DNA of 44,078 nt, from assembly GCA_944384205.1 (NCBI GenBank), contig CALWSL010000005.1:136765-180842 (forward strand), in the 5' to 3' direction. A program made the translations under genes and the position numbers. This document shows positions 8,911 through 18,729 of this stretch, piece after piece. Within the stretch, counting starts at the first letter, position 1, and every line of letters starts with the position of its first letter. The notes under the pieces are model-generated. The model was not told the origin of the DNA, made no database searches, and worked only from the letters and a program-made list of their open reading frames with translations. Source of the stretch: an uncultured Acetatifactor sp. Its GTDB lineage: Bacteria > Bacillota > Clostridia > Lachnospirales > Lachnospiraceae.

Positions 8911-11808
8911 TTATTGACATTTTAACAAACTCATTATCCGGTAATGCTCATTAATGTACTCCGCCACATTATTATGTGGATTCCCGCTATATACACGGTC
9001 TTCAAAGTAGGAACACAAAAATATATTTCTGTCCCCGACTGCAGAAGACGGTAAAAATCCTTCCAGCGCCAGCGCCGCTTCTCTTGGATTGATTGATATA
9101 TAATCCAGGTAATCATAAAAATATTTCAGGAAATCTTCCACAAAATCAAGGGCTCCCTGTTGAATTTTCTCTATCACAAATTTATCACAGTATCCTTTCT
9201 CCGTCTCTTCTAATTTGGGAACTATATTTCCGTTTACACTTTCATAACCTATACATGTTTTTCCGCTATGCGAAATTATATGCTCTCTCAACAAATCCGG
9301 CATTAACGGATTGAAATTTAAAAATTCATGAATTTCAAAATTCCCTTTTCTCGCGTTATCGGAATACTGCACAGAGTCTTTATGAATAAATAATGCGTCT
9401 ACATTTTTTTCCGTCACGTCTACAATGGCTTTATGAATTCTTCCGCTGTAACCCATATCAAAAACGGCGTCCTGTTTCCGCAGGAATCTTAAATATTCTT
9501 TTATTTTCAACAGATGTTCCAAACGCTTCTCTTCACTGTAAGCGATTTCTATAAAGCATTTTATAAACAGATTATAACCGGTATTATCCGCAAATTTACT
9601 GTTTCTGTCCAGCCCCTTTCTGTTTATCGCGATCCAGAACTCCTGCTCCTTTGAAGTGTCCGTACAGAAATCAAGCAATCCGTAAAGCATATCCGGAGTG
9701 TACTGCGTTATCTCAATCGGAAGATTATACAAATCCGCTTCGCGTAAAATCATTGCCGGCAGCATGGCTTGTCTTGATACATAAATATATTTTAAATCAG
9801 GAAGATTATCGCAGTACTTTTTCCAGATTTTATGAGCCTGCATATATAACCACCCGTCTCTGGACGTGTAAATAATTCTTCCGTATTTCTTTTCCTTAGC
9901 CATGTCGAAAATCCATTTTGTTACGCTCAATAAATGTGTCCCTACTGAAAAATAGCCGATAAAATAGGGATTATAATCAAAGTTACTGGTGCTGTCATAA
10001 CGTACAAAAGGATTGTCAAACATCTTTCCTGCAGCCAGCGCCATCATCGCCCGCAAGCCGCAATTATTCATTACTTTATCCTTATTTATCAATACGCCGC
10101 AGGCATCCTTAAAAGCATTCGTTCTGTTTCCGGTTGGGTAACGATAGCCTTCATTGATAAAAAGCTCCCATACCTTGGGCACAAAATATACATCAATATC
10201 CTTTTCTCGTGCTTTTTGTATGTCGCTTACCTCATTATCGCCGATATGGAGCATCTGACCGGATTCAATCTTAAGCTGTTCTAAAACCTCGTCATATAAT
10301 TTTCCTGTCTGTTTCAGCAATCCATATTCTGCGGAAACAAAAATTTTTTCATAATCCTCATATCCGCATTTTTCCAACATTTCTTTGATACATTCCTCCG
10401 GGAGATACATATCCGTAATAAAAATAACTTTTTTCCCGGATGCAATTGCAACTTCATAAAATTCCTTTATGGTGCTTCTTGCGGATGCTGATGTTACTTC
10501 AAGTTTCATTTCCGCCTGCATCATCGCGCGGCAGACCTCTTCTGAAATATTATAATTCACCTTGATATATTCATATATCTCATCTAATGTAATATCTTCT
10601 CTTTTCTCGTTTTTCTCTGCCAGCAGTCTTCTTGCCCCTTGTTCTGCATCATCTCTGATTTTTTGAAAACTGATATTGCATTTTACATATTTTTCAAATT
10701 CCATATTCAGCAATCCAAATAAATCTTCCGGCTTCCCGAACGGACGCAAAACCGCCGTATCAAAAACGTCAAAGCTGATATACTCGTATTGTTCTGACAT
10801 GATACTATGCTTTACCGTTTCGATGCCATCTCCCCATTCTCTTTCAAAAAGACCAAAATAGATACTGTCATCCAATTGTTCCGGAATGGAATCACAGAAC
10901 TGATGCAGTTCCTGTTCTATCAGATAATAATCTTCCTCATCCTTCCATTTTGCCGCTAAATCTGTCCATAATTTTCCGTATCTGCGCCGGAAGTTTTGAA
11001 AATAATTAAGAATTTCCGCTCCTGCTTTCTTTTCTTTTAAATAATCATCAACAAAATCAAATACTTTCTTTAAATCACGCAGATTCTTTATATATATACT
11101 ATACGCCTTTGTATTTTCCCCGACTGAGCTTTCATTTCTCCTATAATAGAAATAATTTGCATTTTGTTCCTGTTCCATTTTCTTTGCATTATATAAGAAA
11201 ATGGAAGATAACAAAATATCTTCTCCCATTACCAAATGCTCAGAAAATTTATCTATATCTGTTAAACACGCCTCTATCAGGCTTCTGGAATACAGCTTAT
11301 TCCAGACATTATGCCATGAGTGGCATCTGCCTTCCTGTTTAAAATAGCTGTCACGAATCTCATTTCCGTTCAAATGGATATTCAAAAAAGCAGCTCTATG
11401 CAGACAGGAAACCTTTTTTATGCCGTCTTCCTCAACAAATACCGTATTTCCGACAACCACATCCGCATTTTCTTTTTCAGCCCTTGTCACCAGCAAACGG
11501 AAAAAGTCGACGCTGACCATATCATCACTGTCCACAAACCCCAAATAGTCTCCTGTTGCATGCTGCATCCCCGTAATTCGTGCGCGAAGCAGTCCCATGT
11601 TGCATTCGTGCTTTATCATAGTCACCCTGCTGTCACCGATATTACGGATTATCGCGTCTGCACCATTGCAGGAACCATCATCTACTACAATAACCTCAAT
11701 ATTTTTCCAAGTTTGATTCAAAACGCTTTTCAAACAATTTTCTAACAATGGCTCTGTATGGTAAACCGGTATAATAACAGATATCTTTACATTATCTATT
11801 CTACCCAT
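8911..11808 (-). CDS. GT2 glycosyltransferase fused to a COG5610-type HAD domain
   Basis: About 965 residues. The N-terminal 230 are a GT-A family 2 transferase (KISVIIPVYHTEPLL, VIVVDDGSCNG, metal-binding FVDSDD). From about residue 343 comes a HAD domain: ISFDVFDTAVLRP holds motif I Asp-x-x-Asp, VIFITDMYLP is motif II and MLHIGDNEVSDI is the late acidic motif. A C-terminal region with IIYTSRDGWLYMQ is shared with the protein at 16584-18689. GT2 plus this HAD type recurs in Gram-positive rhamnan-like loci, where the HAD substrate is unknown; a phosphosugar or phospho-glycan phosphatase role is inferred. The ATG at 11808 is preferred (SD AGGTGGA five bases upstream) over an in-frame GTG at 11817. 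It is cytoplasmic and part of the long downstream operon. Confidence 0.85.
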   Translation of the reverse strand: MGRIDNVKISVIIPVYHTEPLLENCLKSVLNQTWKNIEVIVVDDGSCNGADAIIRNIGDSRVTMIKHECNMGLLRARITGMQHATGDYLGFVDSDDMVSVDFFRLLVTRAEKENADVVVGNTVFVEEDGIKKVSCLHRAAFLNIHLNGNEIRDSYFKQEGRCHSWHNVWNKLYSRSLIEACLTDIDKFSEHLVMGEDILLSSIFLYNAKKMEQEQNANYFYYRRNESSVGENTKAYSIYIKNLRDLKKVFDFVDDYLKEKKAGAEILNYFQNFRRRYGKLWTDLAAKWKDEEDYYLIEQELHQFCDSIPEQLDDSIYFGLFEREWGDGIETVKHSIMSEQYEYISFDVFDTAVLRPFGKPEDLFGLLNMEFEKYVKCNISFQKIRDDAEQGARRLLAEKNEKREDITLDEIYEYIKVNYNISEEVCRAMMQAEMKLEVTSASARSTIKEFYEVAIASGKKVIFITDMYLPEECIKEMLEKCGYEDYEKIFVSAEYGLLKQTGKLYDEVLEQLKIESGQMLHIGDNEVSDIQKAREKDIDVYFVPKVWELFINEGYRYPTGNRTNAFKDACGVLINKDKVMNNCGLRAMMALAAGKMFDNPFVRYDSTSNFDYNPYFIGYFSVGTHLLSVTKWIFDMAKEKKYGRIIYTSRDGWLYMQAHKIWKKYCDNLPDLKYIYVSRQAMLPAMILREADLYNLPIEITQYTPDMLYGLLDFCTDTSKEQEFWIAINRKGLDRNSKFADNTGYNLFIKCFIEIAYSEEKRLEHLLKIKEYLRFLRKQDAVFDMGYSGRIHKAIVDVTEKNVDALFIHKDSVQYSDNARKGNFEIHEFLNFNPLMPDLLREHIISHSGKTCIGYESVNGNIVPKLEETEKGYCDKFVIEKIQQGALDFVEDFLKYFYDYLDYISINPREAALALEGFLPSSAVGDRNIFLCSYFEDRVYSGNPHNNVAEYINEHYRIMSLLKCQ

Positions 11809-11873
11809 AATTTCCACCTGCTTTCCCCAAATCCAATTAATTTAGAATCAGACTTTGGATTCTCAATACCTAC

Positions 11874-13280
11874 TTATATTTTTTCTTGAATAATCTCAAG
11901 CAAATTATTCTCAAAAGCTTCTGTGGAGAAAACTCTCTCGTACAATTTACGTCCTTCCGTACCAATTGCCGCCAAAGATTCCTGATGATTCACGACCCAT
12001 GTCATCTGTTCTGCCAGACTATCCGCATTGCATTCACATACAAGTCCATTCTTCTTATCTTCTATATAAACAGCAGTTCCCGCTCCTTTGGATACAATAC
12101 ATGTTTTATAAAACATCATTGCCTCCGGCAGCACCACCGGCATAGGATCATCTCTTGACGGACACACAATTACATCAATATTGGGATATTCTTCCTTCAG
12201 CTTTTCCATTGGCCATTCGCCCATCATCTTTATCTTTGGTTCTGTTCCAACCGCTTCACTGAGTGATGCCGTAAACTCAGGATAATTCCCCGGATCCGGA
12301 CCTATCAGCCAAAATTCCGCGTTCTCCTTATCAGAGTCCTTCATTTTTTTAACTGCTTCTATAAAAATATCCTGTCCCTTTCTGGGCTGCAATACGGCAA
12401 CAACAGCGAACACGATACCTTCATGCTTTTTTTCATATCCTTGCTCAAAATTACTGTTTTCGTCAGGGATTCCATATAAAAGCATTTTACAATTATCATT
12501 TCCAAAATATTTTTTGTAAGTTGACAATGCGTAATGCCCGCCTGCATAAATACTTACATTTTCGCCGATTCTTTCCGGTTTTGCCCTTGGCCACCAGCCG
12601 GAATATACTTCCTCGCTCTCATGAAGCCACCATATAATTGGTTTTGGGAAATCAGCCAGTTCACCGACAAACTCCCCATAGGTAAGCGTGCAAATAATGA
12701 CTAAGCGAAATTCTGACATCCACTCATATAAATATGTGTTTTGCCCTGTAATCGCCGGATCTATCACAACGGGAATCCCTCTCTTCATTATTGCTTCTCT
12801 CAAACCGCCATCCTTAGGACTTAAAATTACCGCATCATATCCGTTTTTCTTTAAAATCTCTGCAGCATAGAATAATACAACAGGCGCACCGGACAAAGAA
12901 AGCTCATGTGTAACCAATAATATTTTTCCTTTATTTTCCCGCACAGTTCCCGGAAGATTTCGATAATGAATCTGCATACAGCCCTGGCTCACAACTCTCT
13001 TTACAAGATTTGCAAATGTTCCAAATCCGATAATTTTATCAATATCATATCCCAACTGAACAAGCTGCTTCATCATCTCAACCGCATACTGATTACTCAT
13101 AATACAAACATAATCGTAATCCAAATTTATTGCATCCTGCGGCGCATAGATCGGAACACCGTCCAAACTGGTATTTTGTATATTACTGTTATTATCGATG
13201 AAAGCAATTATTTCCACTCCGCCAAAATACTCTTTCCGATTCCTGTAATACGCACCGGTCCCAAATACGATAACTCTCAT
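11874..13280 (-). CDS. GT4 glycosyltransferase with N-terminal Rossmann-like domain
   Basis: About 468 residues. Residues 1-100 form a small Rossmann-like domain (MRVIVFGTGAYYRN, then IIAFIDNNS and a hydrophobic YDYVCIMSN strand), as in the N-terminal part of PglD-type proteins. From about 115 comes a GT-B transferase of family 4: VTHELSLSGAPVVLF marks the donor-side start, AVLQPRKGQDIFIEA the mid linker, and DPMPVVLPEAM carries the Glu-x7-Glu-like sugar-nucleotide motif. It would transfer a sugar from an NDP donor to the growing chain at the inner membrane face. The start is the ATG at 13280, with a strong GGAGGAGGGAG 4 bases upstream; an earlier in-frame ATG at 13304 lies upstream of this SD. 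It follows the RgpF-like gene by 24 bases. Donor and linkage are unknown. Confidence 0.85.
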   Translation of the reverse strand: MRVIVFGTGAYYRNRKEYFGGVEIIAFIDNNSNIQNTSLDGVPIYAPQDAINLDYDYVCIMSNQYAVEMMKQLVQLGYDIDKIIGFGTFANLVKRVVSQGCMQIHYRNLPGTVRENKGKILLVTHELSLSGAPVVLFYAAEILKKNGYDAVILSPKDGGLREAIMKRGIPVVIDPAITGQNTYLYEWMSEFRLVIICTLTYGEFVGELADFPKPIIWWLHESEEVYSGWWPRAKPERIGENVSIYAGGHYALSTYKKYFGNDNCKMLLYGIPDENSNFEQGYEKKHEGIVFAVVAVLQPRKGQDIFIEAVKKMKDSDKENAEFWLIGPDPGNYPEFTASLSEAVGTEPKIKMMGEWPMEKLKEEYPNIDVIVCPSRDDPMPVVLPEAMMFYKTCIVSKGAGTAVYIEDKKNGLVCECNADSLAEQMTWVVNHQESLAAIGTEGRKLYERVFSTEAFENNLLEIIQEKI

Positions 13281-13304
13281 TGCGCTCCCTCCTCCTTCTT
13301 CCAT

Positions 13305-15344
13305 CTAATTCGGGAAAAATGTAATACTGTTGTATCCTTTTTCTATCAGGACAGGAACAACCTCATCTCTATACCGACGTTTTAATGCCACAATCACGCC
13401 AACCTTTCCCTTTCTGGTTTCAAATTCCTTCAGGTCAATAATCGGTACTCCTAACACTTCATCTGCATTTTCCGCTTTTTTTGTTACAATAAACGCCTGA
13501 ACAGGGACGCCTAAAAGCTGCAATGTTTCGCAGCATTTTTTACCATATACGCCTGCCCCGTAAATATATATTTTTGAATATTTGATACAAAATTGTATCA
13601 GCTCTTTGATATCACCATACTGTCGGATATGTTTATTGGTATCAAAAATAACCCCGCTGTCTTTCCTGTCCCAGATATTTTCATCTCTGAGGATTGTCAT
13701 TGCGTCCGTCATATAAGTACTGAGCTTTGTTCCACGTAATGCAGCCAATTCAGAATCCATAATATATGCAGTATAATAGCCTTCATGCTGCGCCACATAC
13801 CCTAAAATTCTCTCCAGCGCATGGCAAACGGTTCCGTCAATCGGCATTGGTTCGTCCGGAAAATCTTCATAAGAAAAATCATGTTCAAATAATGCGGCTA
13901 ACGCCTCACGCTTACACCAAAACGCTGTGCCCAATGTAATGGGAGACTTGTCCGCATCAAAATTCGCTTTTACCCCCAATTCTTTTGCCAGCTCTACTGT
14001 TGCGTCAAAATTCTTTGCCCACGTCCAGCCGATGCCGCCGATTGCTTCCGAATGGAATGGCTCCGGAGGAACTAATAAACCAAGAGAACTATCAGCCTCC
14101 ATTGTATCAATAATATTGTATATATAGTTCTTGCTTTTTAATAAGCAGTCCCACATCTCATACATCCATGTTTTTCCTGACGCATTTGAGCTTCCGCCAT
14201 GGCTCTTCTTATCATGAATAAAACAAATATAATCATATTCCCGAATTACATCCTTTGCAGCAACCAGCAATGCTGAGAAGTCTCTTCCCCGGTTATTCTT
14301 TGCAATGATTTTGCAGTTTTTCAGCTTTCTTGCAACAACTTCGCATTTTGCCACATTTCTGGTTTCTTCATTTGCTGAATATATAAAGATATCTATTTCC
14401 TCGGGAATTTCTTCAAAAAAGTCAAAACACTCATCCATTAAGTCTTTATAATATACGTGTGCAATCACTGCAGCCTTTTTGTGTTTCAGTGGATTATTGC
14501 CCGAAATCCGGCAATCCGTAGGCAGAACATATTCTAAATGCAATGCTTTTTTCAAATCCAGAATATTGGTTGTTCTTAACAAATGCTGCCAGATATACTT
14601 TATATCATAATCCGTTTTGTTCTTAATAAACTGCAATGTTCTATACGGTATCTCATCACCGCCCGGAAGAAAATACGTGTTTCTCAGAGCCTCTCTGCTG
14701 ACAAACGGACACCTCTGCTGTTTTAGTAAATCATATGCGTATGATACGCTAATATCGACATTCTCACTCGGAATACTCCCTTTGTAAGCAGTTGTATCTG
14801 CGTAGGTATCCCATTGAAATCCTGCATACTCTAAATGCAGTATCAATTCTTCCAACAGCTTAGATGAATTCACATTATATACTATGAATTTCTCCAACGC
14901 CTCAGAATTAATTACCTTTTTATTCAACACAATAAAATGAGGAAAAAGCTGACCTTTTGCCATTCTTCCATCCTGCAGATATCTCGCATAATTCCGAAAC
15001 AATCCCCAAAAATCAAAATTTTGACATTCCATTGTCTGAAACATCTCATCAATGGGAAAAAACGGTCCCATCAAGGTATCATCCCAGATAGTGATACTGT
15101 CAAATTTTCTGAGTGTTTCTATCCCAAGAACGCCAAGAAATGAACATGCTTTTAAATTCTTATCATCATATTTCACTACATGCTCCGCATTCTCAGACAG
15201 GCGCTCGATTGCCGCTTTTGATGTCCCTTTTGTCGTACACACTATTGTTGTATCAAATGCCTGTCTCATTTGCTGTAACATATACAAAACATAATCATCA
15301 ATTACTCCTGTTGACTCCGTAATACGATAAATGCCCAATTTCAT
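13305..15344 (-). CDS. RgpF-type glycosyltransferase (rhamnan synthesis F family) with C-terminal Rossmann-like domain
   Basis: 679 residues. The N-terminal 250 (GVIDDYVLYMLQQM, then IWDDTLMGPFFPIDEMF and CQNFDFWGL) match the companion protein at 15385-16521. About 285-560 is the RgpF core: AAVIAHVYYKDLMDECFDFF, NNRGRDFSALL and YICFIHDKKS with a metal-binding-type Asp/His/Asp pattern. The last 100 residues form a Rossmann-like tail (KIYIYGAGVYGKKC) also present in neighbouring genes. RgpF-family enzymes extend or modify rhamnose-rich wall polysaccharide backbones in streptococci and related bacteria. The sugar here need not be rhamnose: no dTDP-rhamnose genes are in this window. The ATG at 15344 has AAGGAGAG nine bases upstream. 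Confidence 0.85.
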   Translation of the reverse strand: MKLGIYRITESTGVIDDYVLYMLQQMRQAFDTTIVCTTKGTSKAAIERLSENAEHVVKYDDKNLKACSFLGVLGIETLRKFDSITIWDDTLMGPFFPIDEMFQTMECQNFDFWGLFRNYARYLQDGRMAKGQLFPHFIVLNKKVINSEALEKFIVYNVNSSKLLEELILHLEYAGFQWDTYADTTAYKGSIPSENVDISVSYAYDLLKQQRCPFVSREALRNTYFLPGGDEIPYRTLQFIKNKTDYDIKYIWQHLLRTTNILDLKKALHLEYVLPTDCRISGNNPLKHKKAAVIAHVYYKDLMDECFDFFEEIPEEIDIFIYSANEETRNVAKCEVVARKLKNCKIIAKNNRGRDFSALLVAAKDVIREYDYICFIHDKKSHGGSSNASGKTWMYEMWDCLLKSKNYIYNIIDTMEADSSLGLLVPPEPFHSEAIGGIGWTWAKNFDATVELAKELGVKANFDADKSPITLGTAFWCKREALAALFEHDFSYEDFPDEPMPIDGTVCHALERILGYVAQHEGYYTAYIMDSELAALRGTKLSTYMTDAMTILRDENIWDRKDSGVIFDTNKHIRQYGDIKELIQFCIKYSKIYIYGAGVYGKKCCETLQLLGVPVQAFIVTKKAENADEVLGVPIIDLKEFETRKGKVGVIVALKRRYRDEVVPVLIEKGYNSITFFPN

Positions 15345-15384
15345 TTTTCTTACTCTCCTTTCTTTTCTCGCAGTATCTTAGCAA

Positions 15385-16521
15385 TCATATGCCTTGCTGC
15401 CATAAATAAAGCACATTCTTATACTCCTTAAGGCGTTCTCTCACTTCATCCGTATTTTGAGCATTCATTGCCACTATAATTCCTGCGGACATTTTATCGA
15501 CATCACCTAACTTATAAGTTTGATACCCATAAACTTCTTCTTTTTTATATGTTTCATCAGACAGTATAAATCCGGACATATGCTTAATCTCATTTTTATA
15601 TTTCCAATATATTCTCCGTGCCACGATACCCGTTCCATACAGATACACTTTGCTATTGGAAGCCAAAAAAGACTTTATTTCCGCCTCGCTTATATTAGAT
15701 ACAGGAAATAGATATTTACTGGTTTGCAGTTGCGATCTGGATACTTTCTCTAAATCATACGTCAGGTTATATTTTCTCTTAACACAGTTCAGAATATATC
15801 CAATATCGTAATCGTAGTTTTCAGCAATGTACAGTAACGCATCGATACAGTTATCCTCATCATAACATTTTTCCGAAAAGCATCTCTTTTTCATGAACGG
15901 AAAGTTATAATCTCTGATAGCATAATCAGGTGATCTATAAACGTTTACTTTGCTTGCTTCTGCATAATATCCAAATTTGTAATTCTTCTCCACTAAATAA
16001 TCAAAGATTCCGTTTTCAAATTTGGCATAAACATCTGCAAGCATTTGAAACTCCTCATACTGCAAGGCTTTAAAAAAATCAACTACATCGCCTGTCGCTT
16101 TTCTTCTAAAAACAAGGAAATTGGATTGTATATGGTTTGTGATATTGTTGTTCACATAGTTTAGTCCCCAAAAATCAACATTCTGTCCGTCCATTGATTT
16201 AAAAATATCCACAAAAGGAATAAATGGTCCGAAGCAAGTGTCATTCGATAATATCAATTCATCATATTGTTCTATTTCATTATGATGCAAAACATTCTCT
16301 AAAACATCCTTATACGCTCCGGCATCAAATCCTCTGTTCTCCCTGATATGGATTCTCTTACTGTATTTTTTCAATATCTCCAAGCCGGTACTTTGTATCT
16401 CTCCGTTGATAACTATAATTAATTCTTCCACACACTCTGACAAAGATTCGAGATAGAATCTCAAATAGTCATCAACAATTCCCTCCTCATCATAAATCGA
16501 AAATATACATAATCTTTTCAT
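15385..16521 (-). CDS. RgpF N-domain-like glycosyltransferase with C-terminal Rossmann-like domain
   Basis: 378 residues, half the size of the RgpF-type protein downstream and homologous to its N-terminal half: EEGIVDDYLRFYLESL, LSNDTCFGPFIPFVDIF and GQNVDFWGLNY align with it. The RgpF core itself is absent. The last 90 residues, from KVYLYGTGIVARRIYWKY, are the same Rossmann-like tail seen in several genes here. The NDTC-FGP segment is the likely metal- and sugar-nucleotide-binding site of a GT-A-like fold, which is an inference. There are no membrane helices. The ATG at 16521 has only a weak SD. It lies between the HAD-type gene and the RgpF-type gene in the same operon, which suggests a partner transferase in the same backbone. 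Confidence 0.78.
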   Translation of the reverse strand: MKRLCIFSIYDEEGIVDDYLRFYLESLSECVEELIIVINGEIQSTGLEILKKYSKRIHIRENRGFDAGAYKDVLENVLHHNEIEQYDELILSNDTCFGPFIPFVDIFKSMDGQNVDFWGLNYVNNNITNHIQSNFLVFRRKATGDVVDFFKALQYEEFQMLADVYAKFENGIFDYLVEKNYKFGYYAEASKVNVYRSPDYAIRDYNFPFMKKRCFSEKCYDEDNCIDALLYIAENYDYDIGYILNCVKRKYNLTYDLEKVSRSQLQTSKYLFPVSNISEAEIKSFLASNSKVYLYGTGIVARRIYWKYKNEIKHMSGFILSDETYKKEEVYGYQTYKLGDVDKMSAGIIVAMNAQNTDEVRERLKEYKNVLYLWQQGI

Positions 16522-16583
16522 CTCAGTCTATTACTACCTTTCCGTACCGATTTTCCGACATGGATTCCGCTTATATTTCTCAT

Positions 16584-18689
16584 TTATAATGTTCCAACCA
16601 CCTTATAAGCTCCCCGAAACCATTCATATGTTGTCAAAGAAGGTATCAGTTTTTTTTCTATTTTACTTTTGTCAAAAAGCATTCCCAAAATGATGTCTTC
16701 CAACCTATTCTCTCTGTCAATATGATACTTACTTCTCTGCATTTTACAAAATTCGATGCCAAACTCCAGCACCTTTTTCTGCATTTCCAGCAGAAAGCGG
16801 ATTCCTTCATCGCTTCGATCCTCGGGATAGAATACAGGCTTGCCATCCTTCATCCGAAACAGACATGGGTCAGGAGATGAAAAAATATACTCGAGCAGGG
16901 AATATCCCTTAAAAATATTATAATCTTTCTCATAATGATTATTTGCTTCATAAAAACTGCAATAATTCATCTCATTCCGTCTTTTCAATCCACTTATGGT
17001 CTTATTAAGATAAATGCCTATAAGTTTCCTGCCCATGATTCTCTCAAAATTATCCTGTCCGGTTCCTTTCGAGAATATATCAAAATATAATACATTTCCA
17101 TCAAAATTGATTTTTTGGCTTTTCAGATATTGCGTTAAACTTTTTCTTTCAATCGCTGCTTCTTCCAGTATCGTATCCATATTATTAAATACATTTTCTT
17201 CTATACTGTTATCAGGATTCACGCAACAATTACTTACCCCAAATACATTCCGGAACAGTTCTGCAGAATCACCCTTAAATTCTTCAATCAAAGGTAATAC
17301 TTCTTCTGCAGTAAAAGCTGCCGCAACAGAGGACGCCCTTCCGGACGTATATACATACTTACCATCCGGCATATTTTCCAATCCGCATTCCTTACAGATG
17401 GCATTGTAAATCTGCTTTGGCAAATAACCGTCCCTTGCAACAAACAAGATATCCGACGCCTCATATTCTTCTGCCATTTCAATAAGCCAATATACATAAC
17501 TAAGCATCACCGGTGCAATGAACCCTGCCATCTGTTCTATTGATTGGATTCTGAAAACGCCCTTTGTGCCATATAATGCAAACGGACTGTTAAAAATCTC
17601 ACTGATTATCAGTCCTATCAAATTTCTATTATACAGTTTATCCGTAAACTCCATCATTTGGCAGTATGAGCTGTTTTCCAGCAATTCTGCTGCCGACATA
17701 ATTTTAAATGCCGATATGCCCAGGCTCTTTGCCGTTTTTATGTCAGCATTCTCATTATCCCCTATATGCAGTATCGTTTTAGCCTCTCCAAATTTTAAAA
17801 GCTCTCTGAGCAGTCCCTCCTGCTTTGCTCTTCCGTATTCGCAGGATATAATTAATTCATCATACCCTTCTATGCCACAGTTTTTCAATATTTCTTTCAT
17901 ATCCTTTGCCGCTAAGTACATATCAGAAACAAGAATCACTTTTTTTCCCTGCGCTATACAATACTGATATACTTCACACATTTCCCGGCGTTGAATAATC
18001 ACACTTTTTTCTTTTGATATTTCTGCCGTGTAAAGTTCATCTCTTTTCTGCTTTGACAACCCCTGCTGTCTCTGCAGTTCATCATATATAGCGGACAACG
18101 TTGGATAAGTTTCTTTTTTCAATGCCCATTCTGCATTAATCCTTGCCTCCGAAAACAAAAACGGAATATTATCTTTCCATTCTGTATCTAAATTCAAAAA
18201 TACATCCTTCGGATACATTGTTTTTCGCATAATTAATGTATCAAAAACATCAAACGATATGATATCATGCCTTTCAATCTGTTCTATCAGTTTTTCCCTA
18301 TTGATGTTAAAATAAGGATTATCAAAATTTTCTCTTTCTTCTTCTCTGACTACTCTTTCTCCCTTTATCGAATATACAGGTATATGATTCCTTTCCACAA
18401 CATCTTCTATCCGTCGGTAAATAATCTGATGTACGGAGGGTCTTGCTACAATAACAATAAAATCGGCATTGCTTTTTTCCAGCATTTCCGAATCAAAAAT
18501 CTCATATCCCCAAAGTGCTTGTCCTGCCTTCTCCGCATCCATCAAACCGATAATATTATATTTTGCTCCCAATTTATCAATAATAGCCTTTGTATGCTTT
18601 CCGATTCCATAGATTACAATTCGTTTGTTTGCTCTATCCGAAAAATTTTTATCAAATTCGTCAACAACATACTTCCATTCAGTTTGCAT
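16584..18689 (-). CDS. Rossmann-like domain fused to a COG5610-type HAD hydrolase
   Basis: 701 residues. Residues 20-110 are a Rossmann-like domain (KRIVIYGIGKHTKAIIDKL, NIIGLMDAEKAG, DFIVIVARP). From about 138 is a HAD domain with ISFDVFDTLIMRK (motif I), KKVILVSDMYLA (motif II) and ILHIGDNENADIKTAK (motif IV). About residues 390-560 contain DILFVARDGYLPKQIYN, matching the C-terminal region of the GT2-HAD fusion at 8911-11808 (YTSRDGWLYMQ). It is thus a second copy of that HAD architecture with the GT2 domain replaced by a nucleotide-binding-like domain. Role inferred: phosphatase or phosphotransfer step in glycan assembly. The ATG at 18689 has the SD AAAGGTG. It follows the TagD-like gene by 40 bases. 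Confidence 0.78.
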   Translation of the reverse strand: MQTEWKYVVDEFDKNFSDRANKRIVIYGIGKHTKAIIDKLGAKYNIIGLMDAEKAGQALWGYEIFDSEMLEKSNADFIVIVARPSVHQIIYRRIEDVVERNHIPVYSIKGERVVREEERENFDNPYFNINREKLIEQIERHDIISFDVFDTLIMRKTMYPKDVFLNLDTEWKDNIPFLFSEARINAEWALKKETYPTLSAIYDELQRQQGLSKQKRDELYTAEISKEKSVIIQRREMCEVYQYCIAQGKKVILVSDMYLAAKDMKEILKNCGIEGYDELIISCEYGRAKQEGLLRELLKFGEAKTILHIGDNENADIKTAKSLGISAFKIMSAAELLENSSYCQMMEFTDKLYNRNLIGLIISEIFNSPFALYGTKGVFRIQSIEQMAGFIAPVMLSYVYWLIEMAEEYEASDILFVARDGYLPKQIYNAICKECGLENMPDGKYVYTSGRASSVAAAFTAEEVLPLIEEFKGDSAELFRNVFGVSNCCVNPDNSIEENVFNNMDTILEEAAIERKSLTQYLKSQKINFDGNVLYFDIFSKGTGQDNFERIMGRKLIGIYLNKTISGLKRRNEMNYCSFYEANNHYEKDYNIFKGYSLLEYIFSSPDPCLFRMKDGKPVFYPEDRSDEGIRFLLEMQKKVLEFGIEFCKMQRSKYHIDRENRLEDIILGMLFDKSKIEKKLIPSLTTYEWFRGAYKVVGTL

Positions 18690-18729
18690 AAACTTACACC
18701 TTTGCTATATTGATTGTTCACTCTCCTGC

